NCBI GenBank assembly: GCA_905233145.1
Contig: CAJODI010000030.1
Coordinates: forward strand, 1-63,431
From: an uncultured Ruminococcus sp.
Lineage (GTDB): Bacteria; Bacillota; Clostridia; Oscillospirales; Acutalibacteraceae
DNA length: 63,431 nucleotides
Reading direction: 5' to 3'
In this document: positions 1 through 7,661 of the stretch, one piece after another
How positions within the stretch are numbered: the stretch's first letter is position 1
How the letters are laid out: each line of letters begins with the position of its first letter
Notes under the pieces: generated by a model
Database searches by the model: none
What the model was told of the DNA's origin: nothing
Seen by the model: the letters and a program-made list of their open reading frames with translations, nothing else
Program-made: the position numbers and the translations under genes

Positions 1-931
1 CTTTTTTGTCTGCACTCAGCGTAAAAGCAACGTCCCTTTCTCCGGTTACCGTCACCGAATCCGCGCTTCCTCCCACACACGGTATTTCGGCGCAGAAGCC
101 CGAGTCGTCGCTTTCATAGCGAAAAAGGCGGTCAAAGCCGTAGTCAAAAAGCGACTTGTGGTCGTCCCAGTCGTTTTTGTCGTTGAGGGTTACGCAAATC
201 AGGCTTACGCCGTCCTTTTGCGCCGAGCTGACAAGGCATCTTCCTGCCGCCGCAGTATAGCCGGTTTTGCCGCCTGTGCAATATTCATAATCCCTGAGCA
301 GACGGTTGTGGTTTGAATATGTCGTCCTCTTGTCCCGCGGCAGAACAAAGTCAACAGTCGCCGTTTTCTGAGCCGTAAGTGATTTGAAGCTGTCGTTTTT
401 GAGAGCCTCTGCCATGAGCAGGGCAAGGTCGCGCGCGGTTGAATAATGATCATCGTCGTCAAGACCGCTCGGCGTAACAAAATGGGTATTCTTCATTCCG
501 ATTTCGCCGGCGCGGCTGTTCATCAGCGAAGAAAAATCCTCAAAGCTGCCCGATATGCCCAGCGCGGCGGCGTTTGCCGCGTCGTTGCCCGAAGCCATCA
601 TCATTCCTGCCGCAAGGTCGCTGAGGCGAACCATTTCGCCAAAGCCAAGGTACATTGAGCTGCCCTCAGCCGCCATTTCGGGCGTGAATTCTATTATCCT
701 GTCGTCACGCTCCGCTTCCTCAAGCGTGAGCAGAGTCGTCATAAGCTTTGTGGTGCTTGCAGGCTTCATTTTTTTGTCCGGCTCGCGCGAGGCTATTGTC
801 TCGCCGTTTTGCGGACAATACAAAATATAGCTCTGTGCCGACACGCCGGTTTCGTTTTCCGCTGACATAACCGACGTGACCGCCGCGGAAGTCAGCATAA
901 CAACCGACAGTATTATCGCTGAAAATCTCAT
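1..931 (-). CDS. D-alanyl-D-alanine carboxypeptidase (peptidase S11), C-terminus beyond window
   Basis: Penicillin-binding D,D-carboxypeptidase of the DacA/DacB/DacF type, which trims the terminal D-Ala of peptidoglycan stem peptides outside the membrane. About 310 residues are visible; the gene continues past base 1. A signal peptide covers roughly residues 1-24. All three active-site motifs are present: STTK with the nucleophile Ser at about 59, SGN at about 117, and KTG in GGKTGYT at about 223. The downstream beta-rich domain is cut by the window edge. The ATG at 931 follows a GGGGTGG. It is the last visible gene of a minus-strand series with scpAB, DUF2953 and gerW, and a sporulation role (DacB/DacF-like) is plausible from that company. 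Family is certain; the subtype is inferred. Confidence 0.9.
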   Translation of the reverse strand, partial: MRFSAIILSVVMLTSAAVTSVMSAENETGVSAQSYILYCPQNGETIASREPDKKMKPASTTKLMTTLLTLEEAERDDRIIEFTPEMAAEGSSMYLGFGEMVRLSDLAAGMMMASGNDAANAAALGISGSFEDFSSLMNSRAGEIGMKNTHFVTPSGLDDDDHYSTARDLALLMAEALKNDSFKSLTAQKTATVDFVLPRDKRTTYSNHNRLLRDYEYCTGGKTGYTAAAGRCLVSSAQKDGVSLICVTLNDKNDWDDHKSLFDYGFDRLFRYESDDSGFCAEIPCVGGSADSVTVTGERDVAFTLSADKK

Positions 932-1003
932 GATACCACCCCGTACAGAATATGCCGGGACGGAGAGAACTATGAAAGATCAGACGCTTTCATTTGTTAT
1001 CTG

Positions 1004-1429
1004 TCAAACGTCCACATCGTCAACCGTGATTTCCGAAAAATCGTTGTCCTTGTTATTGTCCTTCTTGTCCTTTTTGAAAAAGCCGTGGATTTTGTCGATA
1101 GCTTCGGGAATCCTGTCCGCGATCGCGTCAATCGCTCCGTCCTTCTTGTCAACCGAAATCAGCCTTACGTTGCCCTTGTAAACTGTCAAAAACGCAACGG
1201 GCTTGATGGTAACGCCTGCGCCGCTTCCGCCGCCGAAGCAATCCTTGTTTTCTTTTTTGGTCGGCAGGTCCGAACCGCCCGAGGCAAAGCCGTAGCTGAC
1301 CTTTGAAACAGGGATGATAAGTGTTCCGTCGGGAGAAGTAATCGGCTCTCCGATGATTGAGTTTACGTCAATCATTTCCTTGATTTTTTCCATGGTTGTA
1401 TTCATCAAATTTCCGATTGGATGATCCAT
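1004..1429 (-). CDS. gerW: GerW family sporulation protein (YtfJ)
   Basis: Small protein of 141 residues matching the GerW/YtfJ family, needed for normal spore germination in Bacillus. Family signs are the IIGEPITSPDGTLIIPVSKVS segment near the N-terminus, followed by a glycine-rich stretch and a VxPVAFL-like core. The tail is highly charged (KKDKKDNNKD). The chosen start, ATG at 1429, has AGGAGAG six bases upstream; a longer TTG-initiated reading has no site. It lies 44 bases after the DUF2953 gene, the same pairing as ytfI-ytfJ in Bacillus. Its presence argues that the organism forms spores. Confidence 0.9.
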   Translation of the reverse strand: MDHPIGNLMNTTMEKIKEMIDVNSIIGEPITSPDGTLIIPVSKVSYGFASGGSDLPTKKENKDCFGGGSGAGVTIKPVAFLTVYKGNVRLISVDKKDGAIDAIADRIPEAIDKIHGFFKKDKKDNNKDNDFSEITVDDVDV

Positions 1430-1473
1430 AACAACTCTCCTGTCTGTATACAAAATATATACTGTTTATGTTC

Positions 1474-2130
1474 TTATTCTTTGATTTCAAGCATGAGCCT
1501 GATTCCTTTTATGCCGTATTTTATTACCAAAGCGACAAGCCAAAGCACAAGGATTCTCGCTTTTAGCTCAAGACTGATTTGTGTTTTAGCGTTTTCTTCA
1601 AAATCGGGAGCGATCTCCACTCCGTAGCGGCGGTGCCTTGCCGCTCCCATGATTATTCCCAGAGCCGGATATACCGCCGCGCAGGTTTTTCCGTAGCTTA
1701 CCGCGGTTTCGGCAGCGTCCTCCCCGGCAACCCTTATGCTGAGCATAAGCTTTTTTATCATTATGCGCCCAAAGAAAAACTTTAACGCTCCTGCGGCAAG
1801 CTCTGCCGCGCGTTTGATAAAGTCAATCAGCCACGAAAGGCCCTTTTTTTTGATGATTCCATCCTCTTTTTCCTTGGGCTTTTCGTCCTTGGGTTTTTCT
1901 TTTGTTTCTTTTTTCTTTTGTTTCTTTTTTGGCTTTTCCTTTTTGGGCTTAGGCGGATATACGGTTATCGGAACAAAGGCGATTTTAAGCTTTACTATAA
2001 TATCGTCCTTCCAGCTGACGTCCGCGCCAACCGGAATCAGCAGAAGCAAAAGGATCACCGCAGCCACAATCAGCAAAATATACAGCCAAAGCAATACAAT
2101 CACCCCGGAGGCTTTTCGTGAAAACAGCAT
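1474..2130 (-). CDS. DUF2953 domain-containing membrane protein
   Basis: About 218 residues: an N-terminal membrane segment (roughly residues 12-35), a Lys/Glu/Pro-rich linker at about 70-105, and a C-terminal DUF2953-like region with a hydrophobic helix near the end. Members of this family commonly sit next to gerW (Bacillus YtfI). Function is unknown; it may act in the forespore or envelope. The start is uncertain: ATG at 2130 has no good ribosome-binding site and lies at the edge of a dispersed repeat, while a TTG about 45 bases downstream follows GGGGTG and would still keep the membrane segment. The longer reading into the repeat is probably not translated. Confidence 0.75.
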   Translation of the reverse strand: MLFSRKASGVIVLLWLYILLIVAAVILLLLLIPVGADVSWKDDIIVKLKIAFVPITVYPPKPKKEKPKKKQKKKETKEKPKDEKPKEKEDGIIKKKGLSWLIDFIKRAAELAAGALKFFFGRIMIKKLMLSIRVAGEDAAETAVSYGKTCAAVYPALGIIMGAARHRRYGVEIAPDFEENAKTQISLELKARILVLWLVALVIKYGIKGIRLMLEIKE

Positions 2131-2345
2131 ATCAATTGACAATTGACAATGGACAATTTCGGTCGTGCAGACAGATTCCCTTTTTCGGAACCGTTTGTTC
2201 CCGACTGTATCACTATTGATTGATTTTTCTTGTATGGTAAAATCAATATCCGCAACCAAAGTAACGTAGGGTCGCACCGGAAGGAATGAATAATGAATAA
2301 TGAATAACGAATAGTGAATAATTTTGGTCGGGAAGATAGAATTCA
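2131..2345. repeat. Dispersed intergenic repeat (GGACAATTTCGGTCG / GAATAATGAATAATGAATA type)
   Basis: AT-rich non-coding DNA holding pieces seen elsewhere in the window. The string TTGACAATGGACAATTTCGGTCG recurs near 7577-7608. The run of GAATAATGAATAATGAATAACG followed by GGTCGGGAAGATAGA at 2286-2340 recurs in inverted form near 55825-55872 and in part at 55530-55552. No coding signal is visible. It is likely a mosaic of decayed palindromic elements. Confidence 0.55.
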
Positions 2346-2400
2346 TCTAATATATGCCTTTGTTCCCGATTACATTCATATTCATTTGGCATAATTTTAC

Positions 2401-2478
2401 TGTAGGGGCGCACCCATGTGTGCGCCCTACCTATAAAGCCATTGATTCCTAGGGCGCACACACGGGTGCGCCCCTACA
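2401..2478. repeat. Long GC-rich inverted repeat
   Basis: Two arms, TGTAGGGGCGCACCCATGTG at 2401 and its near-perfect reverse complement ending at about 2478, enclose a short AT-rich loop. Each arm also contains a smaller GGGCGCAC/GTGCGCCC palindrome, so the RNA could fold as a long hairpin or a cruciform. It lies about 50 bases past the scpB stop codon and may protect or end that transcript, although there is no T-run. A related fragment (GGTCGCACCCATGTGTGCGACC) occurs at about 55715. Confidence 0.6.
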
Positions 2479-2530
2479 CGGTGAGGGTTTACGATTTTTA
2501 AGTTGTTGATAATGATGCTAAAATATATTT

Positions 2531-3121
2531 TTATTCATCGGAAAGCTCGGTTTTTGGAGCATCCGTGATTTCTTCGTTGGTTTGTGCTTCTGCTTCGGAG
2601 CTTTGGGCTTCTTCCTCTTCGGGCAGAGCCGGCAGCTCGTCAAGCGATGAAACGTTGAAGCAGCGCAAAAAGTTCTCGGTCGTGCCGTAGAGCAGAGGAC
2701 GGCCGGGAAGCTCAAGCCTTCCCTTTTCTTCGATCAGTCCCTTTGTTGTCAGGCTTCCGATAACTCCGCTGCAATCAACTCCCCTGACCTGTTCCACAAA
2801 CGCTTTTGTGACCGGCTGGTTGTACGCCACGACCGCGAGCACCTCCAACGCCGCCTGAGAAAGCGGAGTATTTCGGCGCGAGTCCATGACGGCGCGGATC
2901 TGCCCGGCGTATTCCTTGCGCGAAGTCATCTGATAGGAGTCTCCGAGCCTTATTATGGTTATTCCCCGTTCGCCCGTGCTGTATTCATCAAGCAAAAGCG
3001 AAACAGCTTCGTCAACCCTTTCGGGAGTGGTTTCGAGAGCCCGGGCAATTCTCTCGCGCTCAACCGACGCGCCGGAAGCAAAAATAATCGCCTCGACCGC
3101 CGCTTTTATATCAAGCTCCAT
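2531..3121 (-). CDS. scpB: Segregation and condensation protein B
   Basis: ScpB, 196 residues, the winged-helix kleisin-associated subunit of the bacterial SMC condensin. It dimerises and binds ScpA to help chromosome compaction and segregation. The sequence shows the family's typical tandem winged-helix layout, with MELDIKAAVEAIIFASG at the start and the conserved PLSQAALEVLAVVAYNQPVTK and GLIEEKGRLELPGRPLLYGTT segments. The acidic, Glu-rich C-terminal 40 residues are a variable tail. The ATG overlaps the last 11 bases of scpA, so the two are translationally coupled. Confidence 0.96.
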   Translation of the reverse strand: MELDIKAAVEAIIFASGASVERERIARALETTPERVDEAVSLLLDEYSTGERGITIIRLGDSYQMTSRKEYAGQIRAVMDSRRNTPLSQAALEVLAVVAYNQPVTKAFVEQVRGVDCSGVIGSLTTKGLIEEKGRLELPGRPLLYGTTENFLRCFNVSSLDELPALPEEEEAQSSEAEAQTNEEITDAPKTELSDE

Positions 3122-3863
3122 CGCCGCTGCTCTCCTCTCCCGCTTCGTTTTTTTCTATCATTTTTACAACGGCGTGCTCGCCGCTGCCCTCGATTACTAT
3201 TCTTTTTCCCTTGACAAGCTCAAGCGTTGCCAAAAAGGTTGCCACAAGCTCGCTTTTGCCCTCGCACGCCTCAAATATCTCGTGATATTCCAGCCGCTTT
3301 CCGTGCCTGAGCCTGCGCATAAGGTGAATAATTCGGCTGTTGACCGAAACAATTTTGTGCGATACGATCCCCGAAAACGCCTGCTCCGGCGGCGGCAGCC
3401 TGCGCTTGCCGCGTCCCACCGCGCTGACATATGCCCTTGCGATGTCGGAGCTTGGGTGAAGGCGGTTGTAGGTCAGGTCAAAATCGACCCTGGACGGCTC
3501 TCTGAAAAAGCTGTCAAAGTCATATATCGTGCTCAGCCGAGCCGCAATTTCGCGGCAAACGGCGTATTCGATGAGCTGACCCGAAAGCTCCTTTTTGAGC
3601 TCCTCTGCCTCTTCCTCGTATTTTGGCAAAAGCGAAACGGACTTGATATAAACAAGCCTTGAAGCCATTGTCAAAAATTCGGAGGCAACGTCCATTTGGT
3701 TTTCGCGCATTTTGTTGATCTGCTCCATATACTGGTCGAGCAGATCGGTGATGCTTATATCATAAATATTGATTTTGTTTTTTGAAATCAGCGTCAAAAG
3801 CAAGTCGAGCGGTCCCTCAAAATCGGACAGCCTGTATTGCAGACGCGTCTGCGCGCCGCTCAC
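3111..3863 (-). CDS. scpA: Segregation and condensation protein A
   Basis: ScpA kleisin, 250 residues, which bridges the SMC heads with ScpB. The N-terminus holds the diagnostic FEGPLDLLLTLISKNKINIYDI segment, followed by DQYMEQI and EFLTMASRLVYIKSVSLLP; the C-terminal winged helix includes ATFLATLELVKGKRI. The start is a GTG at 3863, three bases after the stop of the upstream M50 protease gene, with no clear ribosome-binding site, suggesting reinitiation from the preceding gene. It overlaps scpB by 11 bases. Confidence 0.96.
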   Translation of the reverse strand: MSGAQTRLQYRLSDFEGPLDLLLTLISKNKINIYDISITDLLDQYMEQINKMRENQMDVASEFLTMASRLVYIKSVSLLPKYEEEAEELKKELSGQLIEYAVCREIAARLSTIYDFDSFFREPSRVDFDLTYNRLHPSSDIARAYVSAVGRGKRRLPPPEQAFSGIVSHKIVSVNSRIIHLMRRLRHGKRLEYHEIFEACEGKSELVATFLATLELVKGKRIVIEGSGEHAVVKMIEKNEAGEESSGDGA

Positions 3864-3866
3864 GAA

Positions 3867-4556
3867 TCAGTTGATAAACGGCACAAACGGAAGGCTCGCA
3901 AGCCAAGAAATGCCGTAATAAAGACCGTTTGTCGCCCAGCCGAGAACTCCGTTGAGCACGCCTGTCCAGATGAGAACAAACAGGATGATGAACGAAGCCT
4001 GCTGATACTTGTAGCAGAAATTAACCGCGCTGTCGGGCAAAAACAAGAACAAAACCTTTGAGCCGTCAAGCGGCGGGATCGGAATCAAATTGAACACCGC
4101 AAGGCTGATGTTTACCGAAATATAGAAAAGGAAAAAGGTTTCGAGCATTCCGCCGAAAAACGTTTGGGTGATAAAATTCGGGAAGAAAAACAGCAAAAGA
4201 TTGTAGAGCAGCCTGCCGACCAGCGCAGCGACAAGGTTAGCCACAGGTCCCATGACCGCGGTAATCGCCATGTAAAGCTTTGGGCGTTTGAAGTATCCGG
4301 TGTCGATCGGCACGGGCCTTGCCCAGCCAAAGCCGACCAAAAACATCATGATCGCGCCGGCGGGATCGATATGGTTGATGGGATTAAATGTGAGTCTGCC
4401 GCTGTTTTTTATGCTCCTGTCGCCAAGACAGGAGGCGGTAAAGGCGTGCGCCCATTCGTGAAACGGCAGAATCAAAAATATTATTACAAGAACCGCAAAC
4501 AATTCCGCAATAATAGTCTGAACTGAAAAATTTCCTCTTAAAATTTGATGTAGCAT
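3867..4556 (-). CDS. Site-2 protease family membrane metallopeptidase (M50)
   Basis: Integral membrane zinc protease of about 229 residues with HEWAH (the HExxH zinc site) near residue 46 and the second metal-ligand motif in NLIPIPPLDGSK, giving the N-x-x-P-x-x-x-L-D-G signature of the rhomboid-like M50 group. Several hydrophobic helices surround the motifs. ATG at 4556 is preceded by ACGGAGG; the longer reading upstream lacks one and runs into promoter DNA. This type of small M50 protein often precedes scpA in Firmicutes; its substrate is unknown. Confidence 0.9.
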   Translation of the reverse strand: MLHQILRGNFSVQTIIAELFAVLVIIFLILPFHEWAHAFTASCLGDRSIKNSGRLTFNPINHIDPAGAIMMFLVGFGWARPVPIDTGYFKRPKLYMAITAVMGPVANLVAALVGRLLYNLLLFFFPNFITQTFFGGMLETFFLFYISVNISLAVFNLIPIPPLDGSKVLFLFLPDSAVNFCYKYQQASFIILFVLIWTGVLNGVLGWATNGLYYGISWLASLPFVPFIN

Positions 4557-4667
4557 ATTTTCCTCCGTGGGATATTTGATTGCGGCATTTACATAACAAA
4601 AGATACCTAGTATATAGTATACTATAAGCGCATAAAAAAAACAAGTCAAGAAATTTTAAAAAAAGAC

Positions 4668-4735
4668 TTGCATTTTTTGCGATTTTCTGGTATGATAACA
4701 AAGTTAGAAATAGATTTAGCATATTAAGGAGGTGC
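4668..4735 (+). promoter_or_regulatory. rpmB promoter and ribosome-binding site
   Basis: Strong sigma-A type promoter: TTGCAT at 4668-4673, a 17-base spacer, and TATGAT at 4691-4696 with a TG two bases upstream (extended -10). A near-perfect Shine-Dalgarno AAGGAGGTG follows at about 4726-4734, just before the rpmB ATG. Confidence 0.85.
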
Positions 4736-4741
4736 AGACGC

Positions 4742-4930
4742 ATGGCAAAATGTCAATTCTGCGGTAAGGATGTAAAATTCGGTATTAAGGTATCCCACTC
4801 TCACAGACGTTCTAACAGAACATGGAAACCAAACGTTCAGCGTGTTAAGGCAATCGTTGACGGTTCTCCAAAACGTGTATATGCATGCACCCGTTGCTTG
4901 CGTTCAGGTAAGGTTACCAGAGCCAACTAA
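4742..4930 (+). CDS. rpmB: 50S ribosomal protein L28
   Basis: Ribosomal protein L28, 62 residues, full length, very basic. It begins MAKCQFCGKD and keeps CxxC pairs near residues 4-7 and 48-51, so it is the zinc-binding (Cys4) form of L28 rather than the Cys-less form. It is a single-gene transcript with its own strong promoter and terminator, divergent from the M50-scpAB genes. Confidence 0.98.
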   Translation: MAKCQFCGKDVKFGIKVSHSHRRSNRTWKPNVQRVKAIVDGSPKRVYACTRCLRSGKVTRAN

Positions 4931-4956
4931 TCTAACAACCAACCACCAAATGTAAC

Positions 4957-4998
4957 AAAACCGCTCTACAGCTTGTGCAGAGCGGTTTTTTGTTTTTT
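4957..4998 (+). terminator. Intrinsic terminator of rpmB
   Basis: AAAACCGCTCT at 4957-4967 pairs with AGAGCGGTTTT at 4979-4989, followed by a run of T residues. It lies 27 bases after the rpmB stop codon. Confidence 0.9.
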
Positions 4999-5002
4999 TT
5001 AA

Positions 5003-5160
5003 TCTGGAATTAAAATGGTATTTCTTTTGCTGTGGTTTTTTCAGGCTACCGACGTTATTTATACATCCGCACTATCTTCTGGAATTAAAATGGTATTTCT
5101 TTTGCAATGGTCTTTTTCGGGCTACCGACGTTATTTATACATCCGCACTATCTTCCCGGA
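5003..5160. repeat. Tandem duplication of a 75-base unit
   Basis: Two near-identical 75-base units start at 5003 and 5078 (TCTGGAATTAAAATGGTATT ... GACGTTATTTATACATCCGC), with a third partial start at 5153 (TCCCGGATTAAAAGG) that runs into the 3' end of the next minus-strand gene. The few differences between copies suggest a fairly recent local duplication. No ORF or hairpin function is evident. Confidence 0.85.
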
Positions 5161-6210
5161 TTAAAAGGTTTCCAGTTCCTTTTTGCGAATGATGAAAAGG
5201 ATCGTGGCGGCAACGATTGTAACCAAAAGAAATATCAGGGCGCGAGTGGAATCTCCGGTGCTTATAAGCGCCGGGGGTTCATTTTTTTTGCGCGCGCTGT
5301 CGGGCGTTGAAGCTTTTGCGGGAGCGGAATACGGCAACGTGGTGATCTGCTGTGTGCTTGGAGCAGTTGTGAGCATTTGATCGGGAGTCGCCGGCGGAGC
5401 GGTGGTTGGCGAAACAAAGGTTGAGGGAGTCAGGGTCGTGCTGTGTGAAACGCTGACCGAGGTTGCCTCGCGGCTTTTGTTGATTTCAAAATTATTCACA
5501 AGCGCGATTTCATCGTCAAAATCAGAAAAGCCTGTTTGGGGGTTGACTCTCGACACCTTAAGCACGCTTACGGTAAGATCGATTGTGGTTGTTACCGGCT
5601 CGGTTTTGGGGAGATCCCTGATATCAAAGATAACCTTTGCAAAGATTTTTTCCTGAGTTGAAAAGTCAAACAGCCTTAGGCTTGAGGAGTTAAAGTTGAT
5701 CACACCTTTTTCTTCGTTTAGCTCAAACGCCGCTTTTCCGCCCATTGACGGGCAAATTGAGGTTTTGGTGTTTTTGGAGGAATAGCTGAGCACCGAGCTG
5801 TCGTAGGTCATGCTCCACTGGGTGTTGAGGATATCTCTTGTGGATTTAAAAAGGTAGGTCACGACGATTTCCTTGGTTAGGTCGTTGTATTCCGACGTTG
5901 CCTTGGGACAAAGATTTGAAATCGCGTTGACTGTCAGATATGGAAAATCAACCACCTCCGGCTGCGGAGAGGTTGCGGTAACAGCCTGTGAAGAAGGGGT
6001 TTCGTCAGGGTTTTCGTCGATTTCGTCGGCATTTTTAGCCACCTCGCCCTCTTCCTCGGGGCGGGCAGTGTCGAAGTATTCATTATTTACAGAGGCTTCG
6101 CCGGCATAGTACGGCTCCTCACCCTGTGCCGAAAGGCTGAGAGCGGAAAACCCCACCATGGCGGCGGTGAGCAGTATTGCAAGAACAATACTGACTGCTT
6201 TTCTTGACAT
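5161..6210 (-). CDS. Cell-surface protein with cohesin-like domain and C-terminal sortase-type anchor
   Basis: Secreted protein of 349 residues. Residues 1-29 form a signal peptide, followed by an acidic linker. About residues 90-245 resemble a cohesin-type beta sandwich (VTYLFKSTRDILNTQWSMTYDSSVLSYS ... GVINFNSSS ... IFAKVIFDI), though this is a remote call. A Thr/Ser/Pro-rich stalk follows, then STGDST, a membrane helix and a RKKE tail, the layout of a cell-wall sorting signal with an atypical LISTG in place of LPXTG. The ATG at 6210 follows CGGAGGAAC. If the domain is a real cohesin it could hold the dockerin proteins of this window at the cell surface; that is inference. Confidence 0.6.
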   Translation of the reverse strand: MSRKAVSIVLAILLTAAMVGFSALSLSAQGEEPYYAGEASVNNEYFDTARPEEEGEVAKNADEIDENPDETPSSQAVTATSPQPEVVDFPYLTVNAISNLCPKATSEYNDLTKEIVVTYLFKSTRDILNTQWSMTYDSSVLSYSSKNTKTSICPSMGGKAAFELNEEKGVINFNSSSLRLFDFSTQEKIFAKVIFDIRDLPKTEPVTTTIDLTVSVLKVSRVNPQTGFSDFDDEIALVNNFEINKSREATSVSVSHSTTLTPSTFVSPTTAPPATPDQMLTTAPSTQQITTLPYSAPAKASTPDSARKKNEPPALISTGDSTRALIFLLVTIVAATILFIIRKKELETF

Positions 6211-6267
6211 TAAAGTTCCTCCGAATCAACTGCTAATACTGTATGTTCGTATTATTTCTCAGGATAT

Positions 6268-6296
6268 ATTATAATACACAACCACCCAAAAATCAA
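6268..6296 (-). promoter_or_regulatory. Promoter of the cohesin-like gene
   Basis: On the minus strand, TTGATT (6291-6296), 17 bases, then TATAAT (6268-6273). The predicted start site leaves a leader of about 50 bases before the ATG at 6210. Confidence 0.7.
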
Positions 6297-6355
6297 GCAC
6301 GTATTAGGCGGCGCCGGGTGCAGACATCCGCGGTTTTAATTTTTTTTAAAAAAGC

Positions 6356-6384
6356 TTGACATTTGAGCTCGGATTTGATATACT
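6356..6384 (+). promoter_or_regulatory. Promoter of a candidate small RNA
   Basis: Consensus TTGACA at 6356-6361, a 17-base spacer, and TATACT at 6379-6384. It fires away from the divergent cohesin-like gene and leads into a short stretch closed by an intrinsic terminator at 6505. Confidence 0.8.
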
Positions 6385-6390
6385 ATAGTC

Positions 6391-6505
6391 AACGAGTTAA
6401 TCACGTTTATAATTAAGTAATACTACTCTAATTTTGAATTGGAAGTTTTTCAATATTCTCCCCCCTTGATATTGAGCTGTCGGTTTTGGCAGCTCAATAT
6501 TTTTT
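6391..6505 (+). ncRNA. Candidate C-rich small RNA or leader RNA (about 115 nt)
   Basis: This stretch has a strong promoter at its 5' end and a perfect intrinsic terminator at its 3' end, with no ORF of note between. The predicted RNA has an AT-rich 5' part, a small TTGAA/TTCAA hairpin at about 6434-6453, an unpaired TTCTCCCCCCTTGAT, then the terminator stem. A single-stranded C-run next to the terminator is the seed layout of Gram-positive sRNAs that bind Shine-Dalgarno sequences (RsaE/RoxS type). The alternative is a terminated leader of the membrane-protein gene that starts at 6615. No similarity search was done. Confidence 0.55.
6469..6505 (+). terminator. Intrinsic terminator of the candidate small RNA
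   Basis: ATATTGAGCTG (6469-6479) pairs perfectly with CAGCTCAATAT (6490-6500), followed by TTTTT. Confidence 0.88.
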
Positions 6506-6614
6506 CTGCTTAAAAACCAATCGCCGCAGCTCTTTCGGGTATCATTTTGCTTGACAAATCACATTTATAAGACTAAAATATTATTTGATTTATCAACACA
6601 AAAGGAGTTTGATT

Positions 6615-7514
6615 ATGGAAACCGAAAACAAAAACGCATTGCGCCGCTTTACCGACAAGCTGTTCGGCGGTTTAAACATGAGCTGGCCCGTGGTCATTCT
6701 TTATGCTGTTGGCACGGCTGTTTTGACAACGCTGTTTCTGATTATCCCTATTTTCAGCCACACCTCGTTCCAAAAAATGGGCGAAACCTTTGAGGCATGG
6801 GTGTTTTTTGCGATTATTATTATGGCAAATTGCAAAAAGCCGCTTGAATCCGCGCTCAAAACCTTTGTATTCTTTTTGATCAGCCAGCCGCTGATATATC
6901 TTTTTCAGGTTCCCTTTTCGGAGCTGGGCTGGGGAATCTTTGGGTATTACAGATACTGGTTCATCTGTACGCTGCTCACCTTTCCCATGGCGTTCGTCGG
7001 CTGGTTCATCAACAAAAAGAACTGGCTCAGCCTGCTTATCCTGTCTCCCATGCTGATCTATCTGACAACAGTATATGTATCTTCATTTCAGTTTGCTTTC
7101 GCTCATTTTCCGATGCAGCTCGTAGCCGCTGTTTTCTGTCTGTTGCAGGTGGTGCTTTATCTTTATGTTTTCACTCCAAAGCTTGTGCAAAGACTGATAG
7201 GATTTTTTGTTCCTCTCGCGGCGGTAATCATTTTTACCGTTATGACTCCGCGACTTGATATGAATGGAACTAATTTCCTGCCCGGAGACCCGGTCCTCAG
7301 CGAGAACGCAGTGCTTACTGTTGAGGACAACAGCTTTGTAACCGTGTCGATCAATGAAAGAGCCGACAGCTACACTACTATCGCTATTAAGGCAAGCGAT
7401 TACGGCGAGACCAAAATGACGGTCAAGGACGGAGAAAATGAATATAATTACAAGCTCAGAATATATGAGGACGATTTGGGGCATGTACAAACCGAGATAA
7501 CTCAGATCGACTAG
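6615..7514 (+). CDS. Multi-pass membrane protein of unknown function with extracytoplasmic C-terminal domain
   Basis: About 299 residues. Six or so hydrophobic segments occupy residues 15-215 (for example MSWPVVILYAVGTAVLTTLF and YWFICTLLTFPMAFVGWFI). A polar C-terminal domain of about 85 residues (VLTVEDNSFVTVSINERADSY ... EYNYKLRIYEDDLG) reads like a small beta-rich, Ig-like module. The chosen ATG at 6615 has AAAGGAG upstream; the longer reading begins in the leader. I do not recognise the family. It lies about 110 bases after the small-RNA terminator and is followed by its own terminator, so it is a single-gene unit. Confidence 0.75.
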   Translation: METENKNALRRFTDKLFGGLNMSWPVVILYAVGTAVLTTLFLIIPIFSHTSFQKMGETFEAWVFFAIIIMANCKKPLESALKTFVFFLISQPLIYLFQVPFSELGWGIFGYYRYWFICTLLTFPMAFVGWFINKKNWLSLLILSPMLIYLTTVYVSSFQFAFAHFPMQLVAAVFCLLQVVLYLYVFTPKLVQRLIGFFVPLAAVIIFTVMTPRLDMNGTNFLPGDPVLSENAVLTVEDNSFVTVSINERADSYTTIAIKASDYGETKMTVKDGENEYNYKLRIYEDDLGHVQTEITQID

Positions 7515-7530
7515 AATATTTGCATAACAC

Positions 7531-7567
7531 AACAGCTCCCTGCTTTTTCGGCAGAGAGCTGTTTTTT
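7531..7567 (+). terminator. Intrinsic terminator
   Basis: AACAGCTC (7531-7538) pairs with GAGCTGTT (7555-7562), with inner CTGC/GCAG pairing, followed by TTTTT. It ends the membrane-protein transcript. Confidence 0.85.
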
Positions 7568-7568
7568 A

Positions 7569-7612
7569 ATTGACATTTGACAGTTGACAATGGACAATTT
7601 CGGTCGAGAAGA
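7569..7612. repeat. Copy of the GACAATGGACAATTTCGGTCG repeat
   Basis: TTGACAGTTGACAATGGACA and the following ATTTCGGTCG match the repeat at 2135-2165. It lies between the plus-strand terminator and the 3' end of the CotH gene. Confidence 0.6.
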
Positions 7613-7661
7613 TAGATTTTGTTTTAAGTCAGCACCGCACAATTCATGGCGCACAAAAGTC

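Noticed and set aside
2243-2461. 72-codon minus-strand ORF
   Set aside because: Falls in the GC-rich inverted repeat and AT-rich repeat cluster; no start signal and low-complexity translation.
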